Source: Claveliimonas acetigenes (GTDB lineage Bacteria > Bacillota > Clostridia > Lachnospirales > Lachnospiraceae). From it: a DNA stretch of 64,000 nucleotides. Below, in pieces: positions 18,276 through 25,793 of this stretch. The stretch covers positions 124,001 to 188,000 of the forward strand of contig NZ_JAOQJU010000001.1 of NCBI RefSeq assembly GCF_025567385.1, given 5' to 3'. Every line of letters starts with the position of its first letter. Position 1 is the first letter of the stretch. The notes under the pieces are model-generated. The model did not search any database, was not told the DNA's origin, and was given only the letters and a program-made list of their open reading frames with translations. The position numbers and the translations under genes are program-made.

Positions 18276-18443
18276 ATGGGAGAAGTAATGCCAGTAGATA
18301 ACTGTTCAGGCACATTGTGTTCAGGATCATGCGCAGCAGGATGTGCAGCAGGATGTCTGGTTGGTGGAGGTAGTACAATTGCCTTCGGAACGCTGGGTGG
18401 AACAGCAGGTGGAGCATTAACTGCGAATGCAAATGGTGCTTGA
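18276..18443 (+). CDS. Cys-rich RiPP precursor, copy 3
   Basis: 55 residues, same protein as copy 1, but with synonymous base changes and a TGA stop instead of TAA. The ribosome site is AAAGGAGA. It is the last unit before the terminator. Silent differences show the copies are not simply an assembly artefact. Confidence 0.85.
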   Translation: MGEVMPVDNCSGTLCSGSCAAGCAAGCLVGGGSTIAFGTLGGTAGGALTANANGA

Positions 18444-18465
18444 TTATTTTATAAGTAAATTGTTT

Positions 18466-18496
18466 TAGGGTGTTGCAGAATGCAACACCCTTTTTG
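18466..18496 (+). terminator. Intrinsic terminator after the precursors
   Basis: Perfect 10-bp stem GGGTGTTGCA/TGCAACACCC (18468-18477, 18481-18490), 3-nt loop, five T residues. Confidence 0.92.
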
Positions 18497-18571
18497 TATG
18501 TTGAATACGGTTTTGATACATGAAAATCTAGCACATAAGGGGTAGATCGAGGTATAATCCTGCTGAGTATT

Positions 18572-18913
18572 TCATACAGTTTTAGTATCTATATTATAAG
18601 ATTCTATGATTTTATTGAGTATTAAGAGGAGATATTCTTTCTTTTCTTCTGGGCATTTATTAATGCTTTGTAAAAAAATACGATCATTAATAGAAGGACC
18701 TGTGCCGAACAGAATATATTCGGTTGAAAGGTTTAGAGATTCTGAAAATAAAAAAAGTTTTTCAATTGAAAATCCCCGAAGACCAAATTCAATATCACTG
18801 AGAAACTTTGAAGTAATACCCATTATTTCGGAAAGCTGTTCTCTACTCATGTTGAGTTCCTCGCGATGTTTTCTAATCCGTTCACCAATTGCTCTTTTAT
18901 CAGGTTTTTGCAT
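18572..18913 (-). CDS. XRE-type helix-turn-helix regulator
   Basis: 113 residues, N-terminal XRE domain (about 9-65, MSREQLSEIMGITSKFLSDI) and a short helical tail. Convergent with the precursor cluster. Its ribosome site AGGAGGTGATACTGT lies before ATG at 18913. It could regulate the RiPP cluster or the region to its right; no operator is obvious. Confidence 0.85.
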   Translation of the reverse strand: MQKPDKRAIGERIRKHREELNMSREQLSEIMGITSKFLSDIEFGLRGFSIEKLFLFSESLNLSTEYILFGTGPSINDRIFLQSINKCPEEKKEYLLLILNKIIESYNIDTKTV

Positions 18914-19039
18914 ACAGTATCACCTCCTATGTTTCATATCATTATATTTTATGCTTCCGTGTTCAGAAATAATCTTTAAGCGTTGAATAATAGAACTTAA
19001 AGTTGTATATTGATATAAAATGGAAAAGGAGAAGATGTG

Positions 19040-19402
19040 ATGGAATATCAATGTATTGAATGGAGTCAACTTTTAGAGAAAAAAATAAAAGAAAAATGTC
19101 CATTATGTATTATAGAGTGGTTTTATGATAAAAATAATTTACAAGGACAGAAAAAGTCTATAGCAAGAGTTGAAATATACTTAATTCAAGTAATTCATGA
19201 CTTATATTTTTATGGTAAAGTGTTTCATTTTTATATACGAATTCATAAATATAAAGATTGGTATGTTGTACGAATATTTACAAAAAAGAGTTTGTCGCAA
19301 AAATTAATAAATAAAATAAATAAGAAATTGAGAAAAAATAAAATCACTATGGTTAATGTTGTATATCATAATCAATATACAGTAATAAAAATGATTTGCT
19401 GA
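19040..19402 (+). CDS. Small basic protein of unknown function
   Basis: 120 residues, Lys- and Tyr-rich, no signal or membrane segment. ATG 19040 follows AAAGGAGAAG; GTG 19037 is an alternative. I recognise no family. The gene lies between an XRE regulator, transcribed away from it, and IS21 debris, so it may be a passenger or a leftover. Confidence 0.55.
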   Translation: MEYQCIEWSQLLEKKIKEKCPLCIIEWFYDKNNLQGQKKSIARVEIYLIQVIHDLYFYGKVFHFYIRIHKYKDWYVVRIFTKKSLSQKLINKINKKLRKNKITMVNVVYHNQYTVIKMIC

Positions 19403-19468
19403 GTATTCTGGTGTCCGTGTCTTTACTATTCATGCAGAGAAAACGGAAATTCCTTTTTTGGGAAAACC

Positions 19469-19690
19469 AATTATCGTGAGATTCTCAGGCTATCAAGCCT
19501 AAATTTCAGTCAACAGAATATTGTTGAGCGCTGCGGTGTTTCTAAGAAAACGATTAATTGTGTGCTATAGTGTACTAAAAAATTATCTATATCATAACTA
19601 TTGGATGCAAATAGTACCGATGCTGTGCTTGTCGAGAAATATCCGGAGCCCTTGTTAGAAGCAGTATGTAAAAGATATTATTCTATATAA
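19469..19690 (+). pseudogene. IS21 istA transposase remnant
   Basis: The frame from 19469 reads NYREILRLSSLNFSQQNIV and continues as a helix-turn-helix (ERCGVSKKTIN), matching the N-terminus of IS21-type IstA, then hits a TAG at 19568. IstA-like residues (STDAVLVEKYPEPLLEAVC) continue afterwards. The rest of the ~400-residue transposase is missing. Inactive. Confidence 0.7.
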
Positions 19691-19781
19691 CATCACTGAG
19701 TTATAAAGTTATTAAAAACATTCGTGTAACTAGTTTGCTAACCTAAAATTAAAAGAAGTTCCATTAAAAGATAGGTTTGGT

Positions 19782-20200
19782 ATGCTGGTATATATCGAAT
19801 TTATTACTGGTACAAACACAGATTGTAGTAAAACGTATATGATCTATGCTTTTGACGTAGAAGCCTATAAACATTATTGCAACACCAAATATGTCTGTCG
19901 TTCAGAACTGCTTATTGATCTGGAAATAGCAAGGACAGCAGGTAGCTATATTAAAATCTTGGAAAAATATGTCAATCTATTGATACTGATATCGGATGAA
20001 TGATTCCTACGGAAGCTTACTGAATTAAGAATAAAAGGATCTCTTGGCTCTGTTCCATTGGAAATGTAAGAAATCTATCAGGATTTTCTACTCTCAGTGT
20101 GAGTTCGAAGAATCTAGAAACAACTTGGCGGTGATGTTAGCCTCTGGCAGATACAAACACACCTATCATATCAGCATCACAAGTATAAATGACTTCTAAA
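19782..20200 (+). pseudogene. IS21 istB ATPase remnant
   Basis: The frame at 19782 carries a decayed P-loop (ITGTNTDCSKTYMIYA, where IstB has GXTGSGKT), then LLIDLEIARTAGSYIKILEKY and ILISDEW, the order seen in IstB helper ATPases. A stop at 20001 and later frameshifts interrupt homologous sequence that continues to about 20200. With the istA remnant this is one decayed IS21 copy. Confidence 0.75.
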
Positions 20201-20219
20201 GGTTATATAAGAACCTAAT

Positions 20220-20317
20220 CGTAGTTTAACCTGATAATTCGTAGTTTGTCCATTGCTATTGCATTTAAGATAAAAGAAAAATATAATCTTATATGTAATA
20301 ATATAATAGACACGAAA
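20220..20317 (+). promoter_or_regulatory. agr locus 2 promoter region with direct repeats
   Basis: CGTAGTTT occurs at 20220 and again at 20240, 20 bp apart, upstream of two TATAAT boxes (20282 and 20312). Such paired repeats could be the target of the LytTR regulator at 21141, but the spacing to the -10 box is longer than at the locus 3 sites. Confidence 0.35.
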
Positions 20318-20331
20318 CGGAGGAAGGATCA

Positions 20332-20499
20332 ATGAATGTAAAAAGAGGTATCGCTGAATTTATTGCAAAGATGTCATATAAGGAGGCTGAAAGAAGTGCA
20401 AATACAACTTGTGTATTTTTTCATGGGCAGCCTAAAATGCCTCAATGCGTACATAAATTGAGAAAAGAAAAAAATAAAAGATGGTTGAGAGAGTTGTAA
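20332..20499 (+). CDS. agrD: AgrD-like cyclic autoinducer precursor (locus 2)
   Basis: 55 residues with amphipathic leader (GIAEFIAKMSYKEAERSA), core around TTCVFFHG and conserved tail QPKMPQCVHKL, then a long basic extension. The likely ring is CVFFH, a five-residue thiolactone. ACGGAGGA precedes the ATG. It overlaps agrB by 19 bp. Confidence 0.9.
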   Translation: MNVKRGIAEFIAKMSYKEAERSANTTCVFFHGQPKMPQCVHKLRKEKNKRWLREL

Positions 20500-21035
20500 A
20501 AATACTCATTAAAAACAATATTATACATCAGCAAGATTCAGAATTATACCAATATGGATTGACGTTGTTAATAAAAAAAATATTTCATATAGTTACAATC
20601 TTATTATTGGGAACGATTTGCAAAAAATTCATATGTACAGCAGTGTTCTTGGTGGCATATGCCGGTATACGAAAGTATGCCGGCGGATATCATGCAAAAA
20701 GTTCGAAAGGATGCTATGCTTGTACAGGGATTGTTACTTCGTTTTCCATACTTCTTTTTTATATTCTTGAATATGTAGAATTATTCGTGATATATATTAT
20801 TTTAGGTATTTGTGCAGGGGCTATTAGTACTTTTTCTCCACAAGAAACTTCAAATAGACCGTTAAGTCGAGAGGAATTGACAATATATAAGAAAAAAACA
20901 ATAAAAACTTTAATTATAGAAGGGATAATTTGTCTGTTATCCCTATTTTTTAAGGAAATTATAAATGGAATTATATGTGCTTGGGTTATAGAAACAATTA
21001 TGTTACTGATTGGGAAAGGAAGACAAAAAACATAA
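20481..21035 (+). CDS. agrB: AgrB-like autoinducer-processing protease (locus 2)
   Basis: 184 residues, several membrane segments, conserved YAGGYHAKSSKGCYAC with the His and Cys of the AgrB dyad. It starts inside the 3' end of agrD (19-bp overlap). Likely cyclises the 20332 product. Confidence 0.92.
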   Translation: MVERVVKILIKNNIIHQQDSELYQYGLTLLIKKIFHIVTILLLGTICKKFICTAVFLVAYAGIRKYAGGYHAKSSKGCYACTGIVTSFSILLFYILEYVELFVIYIILGICAGAISTFSPQETSNRPLSREELTIYKKKTIKTLIIEGIICLLSLFFKEIINGIICAWVIETIMLLIGKGRQKT

Positions 21036-21140
21036 GTGATTTTCTAGATATTATTTATTAAAAATAGTGAAAAATCCTCTTTTTTTAGGTATGATATAAA
21101 ATTATAAATATACTTGCGTTGGATAACGGAGGTGATACAA

Positions 21141-21860
21141 ATGATAAAAGTAGCTATTTGTGATGATGATAAACAGATATGCAGCAAACTGATTGCTATA
21201 GTGAAAGAATATTTTGCCGATATCGGAAGACCTGTGTGGGTGGCTGAATTTACAAGTGGTTTAAAATTATTAAAGGCAAATATTCGTTTTGATGTCATAT
21301 TTTTAGATATAGATATGCCAGGGCTTAATGGAATAGAAACTGCAAAGAAGTTAAGAAACTGGGATGTAAATAGTAAAATTGTTTATGTAACAAATTACAG
21401 TAAATATGCAAGTTGTGCTTATAAAGTACATGCATTTGATTATGTTGAAAAACCAGTGCGAGAAAATAGAATCTTTAACGTTCTAAAAGAAGTTATACAT
21501 TACTTAGATAATTCAATAGAAAAACAGAAATTTGCATTTACAACAGAAAAAGGAGTTTTGACATTAGAATTAGATGATATATATTATTTTGAGTATATGT
21601 CAAGGCGAGTTTTGATTAATACATCACAGGGTGAGTACATAGCTACGTACAGTTTGAAAGAATTGTATGAAAAATTTAATAAATATAATTTTGAATCGCC
21701 ACATAAGAGCTTTATCATAAACATGCTACACATTAAACGCATCAAAGGGTTTGATATACTTATGGAAAACGGAGGTACTATCCCATTGGCACAGAAACGT
21801 GCAGTAGGATTTAAAGCAAAGTTTAATGATTTCTTGCAATCAACATTTGATAAAATTTAA
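21141..21860 (+). CDS. LytTR-family response regulator (locus 2)
   Basis: 239 residues: receiver with acidic pocket CDDDKQ and phosphoacceptor Asp56 (FLDIDMPG), and a C-terminal LytTR domain (about 140-235). ACGGAGGTG lies 8 bp before ATG 21141; the open frame back to 21114 lacks a ribosome site. The kinase follows at once. Confidence 0.92.
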   Translation: MIKVAICDDDKQICSKLIAIVKEYFADIGRPVWVAEFTSGLKLLKANIRFDVIFLDIDMPGLNGIETAKKLRNWDVNSKIVYVTNYSKYASCAYKVHAFDYVEKPVRENRIFNVLKEVIHYLDNSIEKQKFAFTTEKGVLTLELDDIYYFEYMSRRVLINTSQGEYIATYSLKELYEKFNKYNFESPHKSFIINMLHIKRIKGFDILMENGGTIPLAQKRAVGFKAKFNDFLQSTFDKI

Positions 21861-21876
21861 ATGGGAGGTGTTTGAC

Positions 21877-23169
21877 GTGCTTCGGCTTATAGGGGTTATG
21901 TGTTCCTGTATAGTAACTGGATATGTCTTTTTTGATGTTATGGAATCTTTATATGAAAGAAAATTTAGTTATAATAAACTAACATTTACAGGAATATATG
22001 TCATATATGTGATTTTGAGTGTCGGAATAGCATGGTTTGGAATTCCGATATTAAATGTTTTGTTTTCAACACTTTTGTTATACGGATTAAGCAAAAGTTT
22101 GTATATAGCACATGATAAAAGTATATTAATTAATTCTGGAATAATAATTATCTATTTGGCAATTGCGGATATAGTGGTAACAGTTATTTTCTCCACAGTG
22201 TTACAAAGTAGTACATATAATACTATAACCAATCCTAAATATTTTTTGGTATCAGGTATAGGAAATGCAGTTATTATTTTATGCACATATAAGTTAGTAA
22301 TACAAATTTTGCAACACTGTCAAATAAATACTATTTCAAGAATTTTACATTTCTATATGATTTTTCTTATGGTTTTTGAATTTAGTATTTTAGGTTATTT
22401 CGTCAAACACGAAATAGGGAAAAAAAATAATATAGAATTATTAATTGTAAGTTTTGGGGTGGTAATTCTTGATGCGGGAATTCTTTATTTGTATAAGATG
22501 TTATCCAAAAAGGCTACAATGGAAAAAAGAGCAGAATTAGTTGAACAACAATTAGAGATGACGCAGAGGTATTATGAAGGTCTACAAGATAATTATGAAC
22601 AAATGCAGCAGATACTACATGATACCAAAAAACATATACAAGTTTTGAGTGAACTGACTGGAAACGATAAAACAGATTACGAAAAGGAATTGATTAGTAA
22701 TATTACAGAAATTCAACCACAATTTTATTGTAGCGATAAAATAGTTTGTGCAATCATATGGAACAAAATGCAGATATGTGAACAGAGAAGAATTGAATTT
22801 GAAGTAAATATGCAAGATATTACTTTTGATTTTATGGATAAAACAGATATTACAGCTTTATTTGCTAATTTGTTAGATAATGCTGTAGAAGCGTGCGAAG
22901 AAAGCAGTATTCAATGTAAAAAAATCATTTTACGTATCCATAGATTTAAAGAATATATTGTTATAAAGGTGTGTAATACAATAGGTACAAAACCTAAAAT
23001 TAAAGAAGGGAAGTTGGTTTCAACTAAAAATGGGCATCTCGGTATGGGCATGATGATTTTAGAAAACCTAGCAAATAAATATTGTGGCAATATGGACTAT
23101 GAATATTCAGATACATATTTTGAAACAAATTTAATTTTATCAGTATACAATGGAATGTGTGAGCGATAG
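21877..23169 (+). CDS. AgrC-like sensor histidine kinase (locus 2)
   Basis: About 430 residues. N-terminal membrane domain with six to seven segments, phosphoacceptor block LHDTKKHIQ, N-box ANLLDNAVEACEE and G-box HLGMGMM of a GHKL ATPase. GTG at 21877 sits 8 bp after GGGAGG and gives no overlap with the regulator; the frame is open back to 21826. Likely senses the locus 2 autoinducer. Confidence 0.9.
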   Translation: MLRLIGVMCSCIVTGYVFFDVMESLYERKFSYNKLTFTGIYVIYVILSVGIAWFGIPILNVLFSTLLLYGLSKSLYIAHDKSILINSGIIIIYLAIADIVVTVIFSTVLQSSTYNTITNPKYFLVSGIGNAVIILCTYKLVIQILQHCQINTISRILHFYMIFLMVFEFSILGYFVKHEIGKKNNIELLIVSFGVVILDAGILYLYKMLSKKATMEKRAELVEQQLEMTQRYYEGLQDNYEQMQQILHDTKKHIQVLSELTGNDKTDYEKELISNITEIQPQFYCSDKIVCAIIWNKMQICEQRRIEFEVNMQDITFDFMDKTDITALFANLLDNAVEACEESSIQCKKIILRIHRFKEYIVIKVCNTIGTKPKIKEGKLVSTKNGHLGMGMMILENLANKYCGNMDYEYSDTYFETNLILSVYNGMCER

Positions 23170-23200
23170 TGTATTAGAATACTCACAATAGGAAATTTGG

Positions 23201-23240
23201 AACAATGGGTAGGGCACATTATGCTTTGCCCATTGTTTGT
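23201..23240 (+). terminator. Intrinsic terminator after agr locus 2
   Basis: AACAATGGG (23201-23209) pairs with CCCATTGTT (23229-23237), followed by a short T-rich run. Confidence 0.75.
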
Positions 23241-23354
23241 ATCTAAATAACAAAAAATGTATTATTTGGGATAACGTATAAAGTATCAAGAAAATTGTTA
23301 ATAGCATAAAATAGTATGATCCAATTTAGTAGACGCTAATGGAGGTGAAAATGA

Positions 23355-23684
23355 ATGCAAACCGTTTTTCCAGAATATAAATCTGAAATTGTATTAGGAA
23401 ATGGTAAATTTCAACTTGATTCCATGTCATATACTGTTATTTATGAAGAAAAAGAAATCAGTTTAGCTCCCAGGGAATTTGAAGTTCTGTATCTTTTAGC
23501 ACAAAGACCAAATTGGGTTATTCCAAAGAAGAATATCTATTGTTCGGTCTGGGGGAGTAATTATTATGATGATCAGATTCCGTACAAAACAGTGGAACAC
23601 GTAGTATGGAAGATACGAAAAAAGATGGGGCATGATATTATAGAAACATTGATCAATGTAGGGTATAGACTAAAAAAGATGTAA
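23355..23684 (+). CDS. Orphan OmpR/PhoB-type winged-helix protein, copy 1
   Basis: 109 residues that consist only of a transcriptional-regulator C-terminal winged helix (LAPREFEVLYLLAQRPNWVI, VEHVVWKIRKKMG, LINVGYRLKK). There is no receiver domain, so it cannot be phosphorylated in the usual way. GGAGGTG is 9 bp before ATG 23355. Two related copies lie at 30285 and 57264. The shared N-terminus VFPEYK is outside the usual domain. It heads a block of unknown genes and an RNA gene; a DNA-binding role there is inferred. Confidence 0.85.
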   Translation: MQTVFPEYKSEIVLGNGKFQLDSMSYTVIYEEKEISLAPREFEVLYLLAQRPNWVIPKKNIYCSVWGSNYYDDQIPYKTVEHVVWKIRKKMGHDIIETLINVGYRLKKM

Positions 23685-23871
23685 AGGCAGGATAGTGTGA
23701 GTAAAAGTTTTTATATTCTGATTGAATTTTTGGAAGATACGCCATATAATATTGGCAACTACTAAGAAGGCGCGCACATACGTCATTTGACTAAATATCA
23801 TGTTGTAACCAGAAATTAATATAAACCCTTACAGAACTTTTGTGGATAATCCAAAGAAAAGGAGGCTGCCT

Positions 23872-24483
23872 ATGAACGTATATGAAGAAATAGATCAGGA
23901 AACAATGATGCTGCTTTTAAATTCTTTGTGTAAACGGACAGTGGAAGGAAAACAGATATGGGAAAATATGGAGTATAATCCTATTTCCTTTTTACAAAAA
24001 GATATTTATGAAAAAGAAGGTACCTGTATATCACAAATGTTTGAAGCAACGACAGTATTCAATGGTATTGAATATGAATTAGAGCTTTCAGAGTCAATCG
24101 AACTTCCGTCTGGCAAGGGAGATATTTTTGGAACCATTTCTTATGAAACAGAAGACGGAGAAGAGAATACGTATGATTTCTCTTTATTTTTTGATGTAGA
24201 GAAATATGATGATGCGAATGCGGAAGAATTGCAGGGTATTTTTGGAAACTCAATCATTGTACAGTTTACAGATGCAATGGTGGGAGTATTTGAAAATTCA
24301 GATGCGGTAGCGGAGGGATTTGCTTATGCAAGATACTTTCATCAAACAGGAATTGATCCGGAATGGGAAACCAATCCTCTTGTGAAATTGGGTGAGAAAC
24401 TGATGCAAGAGCACACAATGTTGGATTTTCATAAAATAGTATTGGATACAGATTATAGAAAAAGTTTATGGAAACGACCATGA
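23872..24483 (+). CDS. Unknown 203-residue acidic protein, copy 1
   Basis: Acidic soluble protein with no signal or membrane segment and no motif I recognise. ATG 23872 follows AAAGGAGG. A nearly identical protein lies at 57781, again after the winged-helix gene and before the structured RNA, so these elements travel together. The C-terminus of the two copies differs most (last ~10 residues). Confidence 0.8.
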   Translation: MNVYEEIDQETMMLLLNSLCKRTVEGKQIWENMEYNPISFLQKDIYEKEGTCISQMFEATTVFNGIEYELELSESIELPSGKGDIFGTISYETEDGEENTYDFSLFFDVEKYDDANAEELQGIFGNSIIVQFTDAMVGVFENSDAVAEGFAYARYFHQTGIDPEWETNPLVKLGEKLMQEHTMLDFHKIVLDTDYRKSLWKRP

Positions 24484-24519
24484 ACCTTCTATAACAGGAT
24501 ACAAATTTTGGGGAAACCA

Positions 24520-24548
24520 TTGATATTTCTTAGGATATCACATATAAT
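24520..24548 (+). promoter_or_regulatory. Sigma-A promoter of structured RNA, copy 1
   Basis: TTGATA at 24520-24525 and TATAAT at 24543-24548 with an exact 17-bp spacer. The same boxes and spacing occur at copy 2 (58438), while spacer bases differ. This is a strong vegetative promoter. Confidence 0.85.
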
Positions 24549-24554
24549 ATAGTT

Positions 24555-24758
24555 AAGCCAAAAGGTTTCGTGTAGCGGCACGTAAAAGCTGTACTGCGTC
24601 TAGGCAGGGTAAATATTGGGACTATTTTATACTCGAAAGAGTATTACGCCCACACCAGGGAGATACGGTGAGTCCGCACCGGGGACTGAATGATACCGGC
24701 GACATTTCAGACATTCGGAAGGGTGTCGCGGCTGACAGCCAGCATAAAACCGCTTTTT
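24555..24758 (+). ncRNA. Structured non-coding RNA, copy 1
   Basis: About 204 nt from just after the promoter to a T run at 24754-24758. No frame is conserved. Local hairpins are evident: TACTC-GAAA-GAGTA (24630-24643), CACC/GGTG, AGTCC/GGACT and GACAT/GTGTC. Against copy 2 (58473) most changes keep pairing, such as T-A to T-G in the first hairpin and T-G to T-A in the last. The 3' end, GCGG...CCGC plus five T, is a terminator. A family such as raiA-type RNA is possible on size alone; I cannot confirm it. Confidence 0.72.
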
Positions 24759-24798
24759 AGAACAAAGAGAATGATAAGAGAAGAGGAGGTGCTTTTAT

Positions 24799-24978
24799 AT
24801 GGCTACATCAAGTATTCTTACCAATGTTGTAATTGAAGATCCGAAAAAAGCAGAAGCATTTGTAGATGCACTTGAAAAGTCCAGTCAAGATCCAGTATGG
24901 AAACCTTCTGCACCGTCTATTCCAATATTAGATAGTGTAGAAGAATTACGCAGATTCCTGGGTAGGAAAAGGAACTAA
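24799..24978 (+). CDS. 59-residue antitoxin-like protein, copy 1
   Basis: Starts MATSSILTNVVIEDPKKAEA and ends with a VEELRRFLGRKRN helix; Pro-rich middle (KPSAPSIPILD). AGAGGAGGTG precedes it. It ends 5 bp before a GNAT protein, the arrangement of type II toxin-antitoxin pairs. A close homologue at 59482 lacks an intact partner. Not a recognisable ribbon-helix-helix, so the antitoxin call is by position. Confidence 0.7.
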   Translation: MATSSILTNVVIEDPKKAEAFVDALEKSSQDPVWKPSAPSIPILDSVEELRRFLGRKRN

Positions 24979-24983
24979 GAGAG

Positions 24984-25565
24984 ATGTATTATGCAGTTGT
25001 AAATATTTTAGATTATATAGAACTTATAGGAGAGGAGTCAGTGGTTGATGTCCTCTCCGGTTTTTCGTGTCCGAAGAATAAAGAAATAGAAAATTTTGTC
25101 CGGAATAATGCGGTAGAGTTCGCAAAACGGAAGATGTCCATTACTTATCTTTTGTTAGATGAGTATAGCAGGGTTTTGGCAATTTTTGCAATCACACATA
25201 AAGCAGTGCAAATCTGGGGAAAAAATCTTTCTTCTACGTTGCAAAAAAAGATACAGCGGTATGCACAAAAAAATGAGAAGACAGATGAATATGCTCTTTC
25301 TGCTTTTCTGATCGGTCAGTTTGGAAAAAATTATCAGCATAAAGACGCACCTGTTCCAGATGGCGGAAAGATGATGGAAGCGGTATTGACCATTCTTAAA
25401 CATGTACAGCGTGAAATTGGCGGTGGCGTTGTGTACTTAGAGTGTGAGGAAAAGCCGGAGCTATTGAATTTCTATCAGAACGAGAAAAACAGATTCCGGA
25501 AATTCGGAGAACGTTTATCAGAAAAAGAAAATGTGAATTATATTCAGATGCTACGAATTTTATAA
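24984..25565 (+). CDS. GNAT-family acetyltransferase, toxin-like
   Basis: 193 residues with the traits of GNAT toxins: FSCPKNKEIENFVRNNAVEF near the start, ITYLLLDEYSRVLAIFAI, LIGQFGKNY and a GGGVVYLECEEKPELLNFY segment. Some members acetylate aminoacyl-tRNA; here the substrate is unknown. It is coupled to the 59-residue protein by a 5-bp gap. A strong terminator follows. A broken copy lies at 59666. Confidence 0.8.
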   Translation: MYYAVVNILDYIELIGEESVVDVLSGFSCPKNKEIENFVRNNAVEFAKRKMSITYLLLDEYSRVLAIFAITHKAVQIWGKNLSSTLQKKIQRYAQKNEKTDEYALSAFLIGQFGKNYQHKDAPVPDGGKMMEAVLTILKHVQREIGGGVVYLECEEKPELLNFYQNEKNRFRKFGERLSEKENVNYIQMLRIL

Positions 25566-25587
25566 AAAAGAATAAGGATACATAAGG

Positions 25588-25626
25588 TGCAGGTGATTTC
25601 AAAATCTTGGGATCACCTGTTTTTGT
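25588..25626 (+). terminator. Intrinsic terminator after the GNAT gene
   Basis: CAGGTGAT (25590-25597) pairs with ATCACCTG (25612-25619), then five T residues. Confidence 0.85.
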
Positions 25627-25793
25627 ATCAAGCACTAATATTCTCTAAAAGATGAAAACTCATATCAAATTATTTCTGACAGAACCAGAGTTTCACATGG
25701 TTTTCACTTCAATAGCACATCAATTTCAAAAGAAAATGTTATCTTTTAATCGTAAGCGATGAATAATCACCCGGTCACGACTTCCTGGGAACC

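Larger units (their letters stand above)
17830..18443 (+). repeat. 212-bp tandem repeat, three units, each one precursor gene
   Basis: Units begin at 17830, 18042 and 18254, an exact 212-bp period that includes ribosome site, gene and intergenic sequence. Only a few bases differ between units. This indicates recent duplication or ongoing homogenisation. It is not a CRISPR array: units are long, coding and contiguous. Confidence 0.95.

Noticed and set aside
17830..18443. Regularly repeated DNA that might suggest a CRISPR array
   Set aside because: Units are 212 bp, contiguous and each encodes the same 55-residue peptide; there are no short repeats with unique spacers and no cas genes.
18917..19036. 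Operator for the XRE regulator in its upstream region
   Set aside because: I saw no convincing palindrome or repeat there beyond AT-rich noise.
24555..24758. Riboswitch or attenuator controlling the antitoxin-like gene
   Set aside because: The RNA has its own promoter and ends in a terminator; in the second copy a different gene follows, so it is more likely a stand-alone RNA.
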